NCBI GenBank assembly: GCA_023382455.1
Contig: JAHDVX010000014.1
Span: 1-64,000 of the forward strand
Reading direction: 5' to 3'
Length of the DNA: 64,000 nt
From: Flavobacteriales bacterium
GTDB lineage: Bacteria > Bacteroidota > Bacteroidia > Flavobacteriales_F > PHOS-HE28
This document shows positions 26,352 to 33,562 of this stretch, piece by piece; the stretch's first letter is position 1; every line of letters starts with the position of its first letter. The position numbers and the translations under genes were made by a program. The notes beneath the pieces are model-generated. The model made no database searches and was not told the origin of the DNA. It worked only from the letters and a program-made list of their open reading frames with translations.

Positions 26352-27105
26352 ATCCCCTCAACTTCGCCACCCTCACCTTCCATTCCTCCGGCCCGTCCAC
26401 CAGGTAGTCCCACTGGAAGGGCACGCCACTTTCGGCCTCGATCTGGTAGTAGAGCGGCTTGGGGTCGTGGTCGTTGGTGAAGACGAAGGCCTGTCCGGGC
26501 TTCAGCTCATCGAAGGCCTCGAAGACCATCTCGTGCCGCTTGGCGGGGTGGAAGGGCCGCACGTCGAAGGTCTTCACTACCAGCATGTCCACGTCCGGCT
26601 CGCCACCCTGCTGGACCTTCTTCACATGGACCACGCATTCACCGGGCACTTGCTTCTTGTAGCTCCAGGCCATTTGGGAAGCGAACTTTTCATTGAAGAT
26701 CCGGTGGATCTCGGCCGGCTCCTGGGCTGCGATGATCTCCATGGTATCACCTTCCTTCATCATCCCGTAGCGGTGGAACACCACGTGCTTCCAGTCGGCA
26801 GGGTCCACCTTGCGCAGGTCCATCAGCGTGGAGATGTCGGTGAATTCGCGGCCTTGGGAGGCCTCCGTACGGGTGACCATCACTTTCCAATCACGGCCGC
26901 CGCGCTCCAGGTATTCCCAGCCCACCACGTCGCCGTGAATGGAGCGGAACTCGTAGTACAACGGCAGCGGGTCGTGGTCGTTGATGAAGATGAAGCTTTC
27001 GCCCACGGGCAGCTCCTTGAACATTTTCAGCAAGGTGGTGTGCCGGTCGATGGGGACCATGACGCGGACATCGAGTTCGGGGGGCGGTTGGATGGTATTG
27101 CTCAT
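26350..27105 (-). CDS. Three-module DUF2249 protein
   Basis: A 251-aa cytoplasmic protein made of repeated DUF2249 modules (a TusA-like fold of unknown or thiol/metal-related function). Module 1 (about 10-80) has IDRHTTLLKMFKELPVGESF and INDHDPLPLYYEF. Module 3 (about 180-250) has FHPAKRHEMVFEAFDELKPG and TNDHDPKPLYYQIE. The middle region (about 95-165) has the same layout but has lost the NDHDP motif (IIAAQEPAEIHRIFNEK), so it looks like a decayed third copy. The His and Asp in NDHDP are the likely functional residues. The gene follows divergently from the HAF-repeat gene and lies upstream of ytxJ, with the heptamer array between. Confidence 0.85.
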   Translation of the reverse strand: MSNTIQPPPELDVRVMVPIDRHTTLLKMFKELPVGESFIFINDHDPLPLYYEFRSIHGDVVGWEYLERGGRDWKVMVTRTEASQGREFTDISTLMDLRKVDPADWKHVVFHRYGMMKEGDTMEIIAAQEPAEIHRIFNEKFASQMAWSYKKQVPGECVVHVKKVQQGGEPDVDMLVVKTFDVRPFHPAKRHEMVFEAFDELKPGQAFVFTNDHDPKPLYYQIEAESGVPFQWDYLVDGPEEWKVRVAKLRG

Positions 27106-27126
27106 GTTTTGGATCGCGAGAAAAAC

Positions 27127-27142
27127 AAGGCCGATCGGCCTT
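27127..27142. promoter_or_regulatory. 16-nt perfect palindrome in the DUF2249 leader
   Basis: AAGGCCGATCGGCCTT is self-complementary and lies 22 nt upstream of the DUF2249 start. It could be an operator or a leader hairpin; the sequence does not distinguish these. The rest of the 27106-27391 spacer shows no other clear structure. Confidence 0.4.
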
Positions 27143-27391
27143 TGGTGTCATTGGCGGCGGCAAGGTACCAGCACCTCCAAGCGGGGGGAATGACCTTTGA
27201 CAGCATGGGCATCCGGTGGGATCCATGGGATGCGACAATGCCATTGCCGAGGCTTTCCAACCATTGGCCAACATGGGTGGCGCGCGGGGCCTCGCCGGGA
27301 ATGGCCGGAATTAGTTTTGAATGCTGCTTGGCGGACCGCTTCGAATGTGGTCCCGACCAGCGATTGACCGGACCTAACCCCGATCAAGAAC

Positions 27392-28726
27392 ATGAATCAC
27401 AGAACTACACTTTCCGCCTGCTTCGCGCTTGCCTTGGCAGGGGCATCCCATGCCCAGTTGGAGTTGCTGCCGCAGCCCTATTGGGCCAGTACGGTGAACA
27501 ACGATGGCCTGGTGGCCGGCTATCTGACCGGCAGCCCCACTTACCTGGTCTGGAATCCGGACTTGGGGACCACCACGGACATCGGCGGTGTGTCGCCGGG
27601 CGGCAATGCGGGTGGCCAAGCCAAGTTCTCCGCTGATGGCACGAAGCTGAGCGGTAGTGACATGGGTGCCACGGCTTCGGAGATGGCCACCTATGACATG
27701 GCTACGGACACGTGGACGACGCATGGCGGCATCGGCGGTGTGTCCGATGGGAACACCAGCAGCGGTTGGTCCATTTCCGGTGATGGAGGCACCGTAGTGG
27801 GCCTGGGCTGGGTGAACAGCGGTTCGGCCCATGGCGTGGCCTACAATGCAGCCGAGGGCATCATGGACCTGGGTACGATCAATGCCGGGGCCAGCACACG
27901 GGCCAATGCCGTGAGCGACGATGGCAGCATCGTGGTGGGCTGGCAGGATCTCAACGGTCCATGGAAAGCGGCCGTCTGGCACAAGGACCCCAACGGGGGC
28001 TACCAGCCCAATACCTACATCCTGATCGACCCGAGCGGCAGCGCCACGGATGAGTTCAACCAAGCCGGGGAGTGCAGTGCCATCTCGGCGGACGGCAGCA
28101 TCATCGGCGGTTACGGCGACTTTGCCAATGGCGACCAGCCGTGGATCTGGAGCGAGGCCGGTGGTTTCATGAACCTGGGTTCCCTACCCAACATGGGCAC
28201 CGGCTATGTCTCCGCGATGAGCGCCGACGGCTCCGTGGTGGTGGGCTGGTTCGATGGCCAGTTCTTCGGTGATCCGCGGAAGGCCTTCATCTGGACGGCG
28301 ATCGACGGACTGCAGGACCTGAACACCTACGCGACCAATGAGCTGGGCGTGGTCCTGGGGGCCAACCAGCTGTACACGGCCAGTGACATCTCCCCGGATG
28401 GCCGCTATATCACGGGCACGGGCCTCAATTCGGGAACCTTCAGCTTGTTCGGCTACAGGCTCGATCTGGGAAGCACCACGGGCATCGGTGCGGCACCGAC
28501 CATTGGAAGCTTGAACGCCTGGCCGAACCCCGCCACGGATGCCGTTCATTTCACGGCGCCGGCCATTGCGGAGCTTTCCATCGCCACCCCGGACGGCCGG
28601 GTGGTGCAGCGCTCCACCGTGCAGGGCGAAGTGGACCTGGACCTTTCCCCGTTTGTGGCGGGCGTGTACACCTTGGTGCTCCGCTCCCATGGGGAAGTGC
28701 GCACACAGCGCATCGTGAAGCAGTGA
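27392..28726 (+). CDS. HAF-repeat secreted protein with T9SS type A sorting domain
   Basis: A 444-aa protein with a signal peptide (MNHRTTLSACFALALAGASHAQ). The body is built from HAF-family repeats (AVSDDGSIVVGWQ, AISADGSIIGGYG, AMSADGSVVVGWF, DISPDGRYITGTG), a beta-propeller-like family of extracellular proteins. The C-terminal 75 residues are a T9SS type A sorting domain (LNAWPNPATDAVHF ... LSPFVAGVYTLVL). Likely a surface or secreted protein with no known catalytic function. It is convergent with the next gene across a 42-nt palindrome. Confidence 0.9.
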   Translation: MNHRTTLSACFALALAGASHAQLELLPQPYWASTVNNDGLVAGYLTGSPTYLVWNPDLGTTTDIGGVSPGGNAGGQAKFSADGTKLSGSDMGATASEMATYDMATDTWTTHGGIGGVSDGNTSSGWSISGDGGTVVGLGWVNSGSAHGVAYNAAEGIMDLGTINAGASTRANAVSDDGSIVVGWQDLNGPWKAAVWHKDPNGGYQPNTYILIDPSGSATDEFNQAGECSAISADGSIIGGYGDFANGDQPWIWSEAGGFMNLGSLPNMGTGYVSAMSADGSVVVGWFDGQFFGDPRKAFIWTAIDGLQDLNTYATNELGVVLGANQLYTASDISPDGRYITGTGLNSGTFSLFGYRLDLGSTTGIGAAPTIGSLNAWPNPATDAVHFTAPAIAELSIATPDGRVVQRSTVQGEVDLDLSPFVAGVYTLVLRSHGEVRTQRIVKQ

Positions 28727-28746
28727 AGGCCGAAGGCTGTTGATAC

Positions 28747-28788
28747 GAACGCAATGGGGCGGTGCAGCTGCACCGCCCCATTGCGTTC
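28747..28788. terminator. 42-nt perfect palindrome between convergent genes
   Basis: Two 21-nt arms (GAACGCAATGGGGCGGTGCAG and its exact reverse complement) abut with no spacer, centred between 28767 and 28768. It lies 20 nt past the HAF-gene stop and 39 nt past the stop of the minus-strand gene, so a bidirectional terminator is the simplest reading. Neither side has a strong T-run. Confidence 0.7.
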
Positions 28789-28827
28789 AGAATATCCTTT
28801 CCGTGCAACGGACGCTCCGGCCGATGC

Positions 28828-29346
28828 TCAGTAGCGCTCGTTCATGACCATTTCCTTATTGTCCCGCTTCACCACGCGCCGGTCGTATTCCACCTTCATC
28901 AAGCCCGTGCCCTTAAGGAAACTGATGTAGCCCACGGGTGCGGCGTAGGCCAAGGAGCCGTCCGGCAAATTGGGCACCATCTGCACCGCGAAGCGGAGCA
29001 GGTTATTCCTGCGCAAGGCCTCGCGCGTAAGGTTCGCGTTCTTCGTGTCGATCAAGATCTCCTTGGTGAGGTAGCCTTCCTTCTCGAACCGGAGGTAGGC
29101 CTTGTTGCCTGCGGCAAGCACCAGTTCAAAACGCCCGTCGGGATGGACGACCAATGGAATGCAGACGCGGTTGTCCACTTCCACCACCTCGAGCGTGCCG
29201 TTGCGCACGTCATCATCCACCAGAACTTTACCTTTGATCACCACCCGGTCCGGCTGTTCTTGGGCCAGGCAGCGGGGCATGCTGATAGCGGACACGAGCG
29301 CGGCTGCCAGCAGGGCTCGCATCGTGGGGTTGGTCCGGGTTTTCAT
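28828..29346 (-). CDS. Secreted hypothetical protein with carboxypeptidase-regulatory-like fold
   Basis: A 172-aa protein with a signal peptide (MRALLAAALVSAISMPRCLAQ near the N-terminus). Residues about 35-100 resemble a carboxypeptidase regulatory-like (CarboxypepD_reg) beta domain (VVIKGKVLVDDDVRNGTLEVVEVDN ... FELVLAAGNKAYLRFEKEGYLTKE), as found in many Bacteroidota envelope proteins. The rest has no recognisable motif. I cannot assign a function. It stands alone on the minus strand between a convergent gene and the response regulator gene. Confidence 0.75.
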   Translation of the reverse strand: MKTRTNPTMRALLAAALVSAISMPRCLAQEQPDRVVIKGKVLVDDDVRNGTLEVVEVDNRVCIPLVVHPDGRFELVLAAGNKAYLRFEKEGYLTKEILIDTKNANLTREALRRNNLLRFAVQMVPNLPDGSLAYAAPVGYISFLKGTGLMKVEYDRRVVKRDNKEMVMNERY

Positions 29347-29439
29347 TGTTCCGCAGTTGTTGGTTGCGGAAGCAAAACTCCGGGCACATGCCGGCCTTCA
29401 CAATACCCATTTATGTTGATTTTTCAGCCCGGGGTCGGA

Positions 29440-30081
29440 TCAGATCCAGCGACGGTCCATGGCGTATTTCACCAGGCCGGCCACGCCGCGCACGTTCAGC
29501 TTATGCATGAGGTTCTTGCGGTGTGTCTTCACCGTACCCTCCGAGATGCCCAGCGCCTCACCGATCTCGGCATTGCCATATTGCAGGGCCACCAGGCGGA
29601 TGATCTCCCGTTCACGCGTGGTGAGCCCCACGTACTCCCCGCCCATGTGCTTGTTCGTGAACTGATAGCCTGCGGCCACGCTTTCCCTCGCTGTCGGGCT
29701 CAGATAGGTGCCACCGTCCATCACCGTGCGGATCGCTTCGGCCAGCTCGCCCTTCGGTCCGTTCTTCACCACGTAGCCGTCGGCGCCCTCGATCAGCATG
29801 CTGTTCACATACTCGATCTCCGTGAGCAGGGAATGCGCGAGCACCTTGATCCCTTCGCAATGCTTGTGGATGTGGCGCATGGTGTCGATCCCGTCCATTT
29901 CGGGCAGGGAAACCTCCAGCAGCGCCAGGTCCGCCTTCACCTGGGTGATCAGTTCCAACAGTTCCTTGCCCGTGCGGGCATGCCCCACCACGTGGAGGTC
30001 GGCCTCCTCCGCAAATCGCGCCGAGATCCCGATCGCAACCAGGTCGTTCGTATCAGCAACAATGATCCGAGTGGGGCACAT
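29440..30081 (-). CDS. NarL/FixJ-type response regulator with atypical receiver
   Basis: A 213-aa protein with an N-terminal receiver (about 1-120) and a LuxR-type HTH (about 145-213; LTTREREIIRLVALQYGNAEIGEALGISEGTVKTHRKNL). The switch residue Ser84 and Lys106 (GYVVKN) are kept. However, the phosphoacceptor Asp is Glu56 (LLEVSLPEMDG) and the first residue of the acidic pair is Ala (VADTND), so normal phosphorylation and Mg binding look impaired. The long upstream ORF extension to 30459 has no family sequence; ATG at 30081 matches the receiver start. No histidine kinase gene is in the window. Confidence 0.88.
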   Translation of the reverse strand: MCPTRIIVADTNDLVAIGISARFAEEADLHVVGHARTGKELLELITQVKADLALLEVSLPEMDGIDTMRHIHKHCEGIKVLAHSLLTEIEYVNSMLIEGADGYVVKNGPKGELAEAIRTVMDGGTYLSPTARESVAAGYQFTNKHMGGEYVGLTTREREIIRLVALQYGNAEIGEALGISEGTVKTHRKNLMHKLNVRGVAGLVKYAMDRRWI

Positions 30082-30246
30082 GGAGCGGCTCTTCCGGAGC
30101 AGTCGAAAGTTAGCGCGTCGATCACCCTGCCTGATTACCCCTGTTGGGGGATACCGGTGGAAGTGCGCCATTTCCGTTGATCGCCGGCCAGCCTGGGAAT
30201 GCGGATAATGCCCCGCCGTTCCGCCGGAAATGCGATCTTGTGGACG

Positions 30247-32613
30247 ATGGCGGAGGCAGCAACCCTGGAAACCACGGAAATGGCCGCAATGGCCGCGCGT
30301 TTCGTGAACAGCACGGACCGCCATGTGTTCCTCACCGGCAAGGCCGGGACGGGAAAAACCACCTTCCTGCACCAGCTGGCCCGCAACACGCACAAGCGCT
30401 TCGTGATCCTGGCGCCAACGGGCATCGCCGCGCTCAACGCCGGCGGCGTCACCATCCATTCGCAGTTCCTGCTGCCCTTCGGCACCTTCATCCCGGAGCG
30501 CCAGCTACCGCAGGACCTGCCCGAGTACGGCCAGTTCCACGACCGGGATTCGCTGAACCGGCGGCACCCGCTGAACGCCCTGCGGCGCAACGTGCTCCGT
30601 GCCGTGGAGCTGCTGGTGGTCGATGAGGTGAGCATGCTGCGCGCGGACCTGCTGGACGCCATAGACCACCGCCTGCGCAGCGTGCGCGGCGCGTACGCAA
30701 CGCCCTTCGGCGGCGTGCAACTGCTGCTGATCGGCGACCTGTACCAGCTGCCGCCCGTGGTGAAGGACGAGGAATGGCGGGTGCTGCAGCGCTGGTACGA
30801 AAGCCCGCACTTCTTCCGCTCACATGGTCTGCAGGAGGCGGGCTACGCGCACATCGAGCTGGACAAGATCTTCCGGCAGCAGGACGGCGGCTTCATCGGC
30901 ATCCTGAACAACCTGCGCAACAACACCGTGACGAAGGAGGATGTGGCCGCGCTGAACGCCCATTACCGCAGGGAGATCGCGGTGGAGGATACCCGGGGCG
31001 TGATCACCCTGACCACGCACAACCGCATGGCGGATCAGATCAATGCACGGGAGCTGGAGCACCTGCCCGGGAAGATGCACCGCTTCGATGCGAAGGTGGA
31101 AGGCGATTTCCCGCAAAGCATGTACCCCGCGGCCACCGAACTGGAATTGAAGGAAGGCGCGCAGCTGATGTTCATCCGAAACGACATGAACAAGGCCTAC
31201 TTCAACGGGAAGCTGGCCCGGGTGAAGACCATCGACGCGGACGGCGTCCATGTGGAAATGCTGGACGACGGCAGCCTGTACACGCTGGGCAAGGAACGCT
31301 GGGAGAACAAGCGCTACGCCGTGGACGCCGCGACCAAGGAACAGAAGGAGGAGGTGCTCGGCACCTTCACCCAATACCCGGTGAAACTGGCCTGGGCCAT
31401 CACGGTGCACAAGAGCCAGGGCCTCACCTTCGACAAGGCGGTGGTCGATGTGGGCAGCGCCTTCGCGCCCGGGCAGGTGTACGTGGCGCTCTCGCGCCTG
31501 CGCTCGCTGGATGGCCTTATCCTGCGCACGCGGATCGATCCCGGCGTGGTGAGCACCGACCGCGAGGTGGTGGCCTTCAGCAAACGGGGCCACGCGCAGC
31601 CGCCGCTTCCCGAACAGTTGCAGGAGCACCAGCGGCGCTACATCGAGGCCATGCTCACCAGCAGCTTCGGTCTGGGCGACATCCTGAAAAAACTGGGCTT
31701 TGCCCGCAAGGACAAGGGTGCCGGGGAGTTCGAGGACGAAAGCATGCGCCATGCGCTGGCCCTGCTGGCCACGCGGCTGGAGCAGGAGGAGGGCAACACG
31801 CGCACCTTCCAGGCCCAGTTGCTCCGGCTGCTGCGTGCCGGTGACAACGCGGTGTTGCTGGAGCGGATCGCGAAAGGCGGCGCGTATTACAGCGCGCTGC
31901 TGCTGGACTGCATGAAGGACCTGCTGCTGCACATCGCGCAAGTGGAGCAACTGAGCCGCACCAAGCAGTACGCCGACGACCTGCGCGAGCTGGACGGCCT
32001 GCTGATGCGGCAACTGGGCATGATCGCCAAGGCGGGCCACATTGCGCAGTGCATCCTGAACGGCGATGAGGTGCGTGCGTTGCCGGAGCTGGAGAAGGAG
32101 CTGAAGGGCAAGCGCCAGGCGCTGATAGGCGAGGTGGCCCAATGGGCCCAGGAGCACAAGCCGAAGGCCAAGGGCAGATCCGGCCGCAAGCGCAAGCGGG
32201 ACGACGAGGAAAGCGTGTTCGGCGGAGGTCCGGACGCGGTTCCGCTCGAAGGGATCACCGGCATCCGGCGGAAGGAAAAGCGCCCGAAAGGGGAGAAGCC
32301 GGTGAAGGGCGACACCTACCGAAAGACCTTTGCCCTGCTAAAGGAAGGCAAGACCGTGGCGGAAGTCGCGGCAGATAGGCAGCTATCGGTGGGCACCATC
32401 GAAGGCCATGTGGCGAAAGGCATTGCCGAGGGCGAGGTGGAGATCGGCACCGTGATGGAGGATGCCGTCCGTGATGTCATCGCCGACTGGATGCGCGAAC
32501 ATCCGGATAGCACCACGCAGGATGCCCGCAACCACTTCGGCGAGGCGTACAGCTTCGGAAAACTGCGGATGGTGCAGGCGTGGTTGCGGAAGGAAGCGCA
32601 GGGGGAAGGATGA
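30247..32613 (+). CDS. PIF1-like DNA helicase with C-terminal HTH domain
   Basis: A 788-aa SF1B helicase. Walker A GKAGTGKT (31-38), Walker B-like LLVVDEVSMLRADLLDAID, motif QLLLIGDLYQLPPV, and the SF1 motifs near the end of the motor (AWAITVHKSQGLTFDKAVVDVG, VYVALSRLRSLDGL) define the PIF1/RRM3 family. Residues about 430-640 are helical, and the C-terminus ends with a helix-turn-helix (GDTYRKTFALLKEGKTVAEVAADRQLSVGTIEGH) that resembles HTH_40. Likely roles: unwinding G-rich structures or replication-fork support. ATG at 30247 was chosen just before the conserved block. Convergent with ppx. Confidence 0.9.
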   Translation: MAEAATLETTEMAAMAARFVNSTDRHVFLTGKAGTGKTTFLHQLARNTHKRFVILAPTGIAALNAGGVTIHSQFLLPFGTFIPERQLPQDLPEYGQFHDRDSLNRRHPLNALRRNVLRAVELLVVDEVSMLRADLLDAIDHRLRSVRGAYATPFGGVQLLLIGDLYQLPPVVKDEEWRVLQRWYESPHFFRSHGLQEAGYAHIELDKIFRQQDGGFIGILNNLRNNTVTKEDVAALNAHYRREIAVEDTRGVITLTTHNRMADQINARELEHLPGKMHRFDAKVEGDFPQSMYPAATELELKEGAQLMFIRNDMNKAYFNGKLARVKTIDADGVHVEMLDDGSLYTLGKERWENKRYAVDAATKEQKEEVLGTFTQYPVKLAWAITVHKSQGLTFDKAVVDVGSAFAPGQVYVALSRLRSLDGLILRTRIDPGVVSTDREVVAFSKRGHAQPPLPEQLQEHQRRYIEAMLTSSFGLGDILKKLGFARKDKGAGEFEDESMRHALALLATRLEQEEGNTRTFQAQLLRLLRAGDNAVLLERIAKGGAYYSALLLDCMKDLLLHIAQVEQLSRTKQYADDLRELDGLLMRQLGMIAKAGHIAQCILNGDEVRALPELEKELKGKRQALIGEVAQWAQEHKPKAKGRSGRKRKRDDEESVFGGGPDAVPLEGITGIRRKEKRPKGEKPVKGDTYRKTFALLKEGKTVAEVAADRQLSVGTIEGHVAKGIAEGEVEIGTVMEDAVRDVIADWMREHPDSTTQDARNHFGEAYSFGKLRMVQAWLRKEAQGEG

Positions 32614-32615
32614 AA

Positions 32616-32630
32616 GCGGGAAGGGCCCGC
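32616..32630. terminator. Small hairpin between convergent helicase and ppx genes
   Basis: GCGGG and CCCGC form a 5-bp stem with loop AAGGG, 3 nt past the helicase stop. Weak as a terminator. Confidence 0.35.
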
Positions 32631-32634
32631 CGGT

Positions 32635-33561
32635 TCAGCTTTCCCCTTTTCTCCCGTACTGCTTGGTGTACAGGTCGTAGATGATGCCGTCGGCCAGGCC
32701 CACCTTGGGCACGAAGACCTCCTCGATGCCGGCCTCCTCCATCACGCGCAGGAAGATGTCGGCTGCGGGGACGATCACGTCGGCGCGGTCGGGCCGCAGG
32801 CGCAGCACCTTCACGCGGTCCTCCATGGAATAGGAGGCGATGCGGTCGCGCTGCTTACGGATGTCCTTTTGTGAGAGCGGCTCGCCGTAGGCGTTGCGGT
32901 TCTCCTTGAAGATCCGGTTGATGTTGCCCCCGGTGCCTATGCCCATCAGGTTGCCGCCACTGGCCTGCACGTCGCGCAGGAAGGCCGCCAGCGCCGCCCA
33001 TTCCTGGTCGGCCACTTGGTGCTGCAAGGAACGCACGGTGCCGATCTTGAAGGAACGCGACAGTTTGCGTTGGCCGTTTTCGATCCACGTGATCTCGGTG
33101 CTGCCGCCGCCCACGTCGATGTACAGGTAGCTGCGGTCCTTCAGCAGGTCCTGGGTCCAGAACGTGTTCACGATCAGATCGGCCTCAAGCTTCCCGTTGA
33201 TCACCTCGATATGCACACCGCTTTCCATCTCCACCCGTGCGATCACCTCGGCGCTGTTGCTGGCTTCACGCATGGCGCTGGTGGCACAGCAGCGCAACTG
33301 ATGCACGCCGTACACTTCGGAGAGCAGGCGGAAGGCCTTCAGGCTCTTGGTGAGCTGGTCGCGCTTGGCATCGCCGATATTCCCGTCATCGAACACATCG
33401 GCGCCCAAACGGATGGGCACGCGCACCAGGGAGGTCTTCTTGATAACCGGGTGGTCCGCGCGCTCCACCACGTCGCCGATGAGCAGGCGCACGGCGTTGG
33501 AGCCGATGTCGATGGCGGCGTATGTGAGCGGGGAGGCGATGTGGCGAAGGTAGCCGCCCAG
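32635..33561 (-). CDS. ppx: Exopolyphosphatase / GppA-family phosphatase, start codon uncertain
   Basis: Hydrolyses polyphosphate or pppGpp; ASKHA fold. The body shows the phosphate-2 motif (YLYIDVGGGSTEITWIENG), MGIGTGGNINRIF, and VPAADIFLRVMEEAGIEEVFVPKVGLADGI. The first standard start is GTG at 33492, but the essential phosphate-1 motif (YAAIDIGSNAVRLLIGD) begins 27 nt before it, in frame. Between the upstream stop and that motif there is no ATG, GTG or TTG; the earliest candidate is CTG at 33561, 1 nt after the valS stop. I therefore give CTG as the likely start. If the GTG is used the protein lacks the motif and is probably inactive. Confidence 0.8.
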   Translation of the reverse strand: MGGYLRHIASPLTYAAIDIGSNAVRLLIGDVVERADHPVIKKTSLVRVPIRLGADVFDDGNIGDAKRDQLTKSLKAFRLLSEVYGVHQLRCCATSAMREASNSAEVIARVEMESGVHIEVINGKLEADLIVNTFWTQDLLKDRSYLYIDVGGGSTEITWIENGQRKLSRSFKIGTVRSLQHQVADQEWAALAAFLRDVQASGGNLMGIGTGGNINRIFKENRNAYGEPLSQKDIRKQRDRIASYSMEDRVKVLRLRPDRADVIVPAADIFLRVMEEAGIEEVFVPKVGLADGIIYDLYTKQYGRKGES

Positions 33562-33562
33562 C

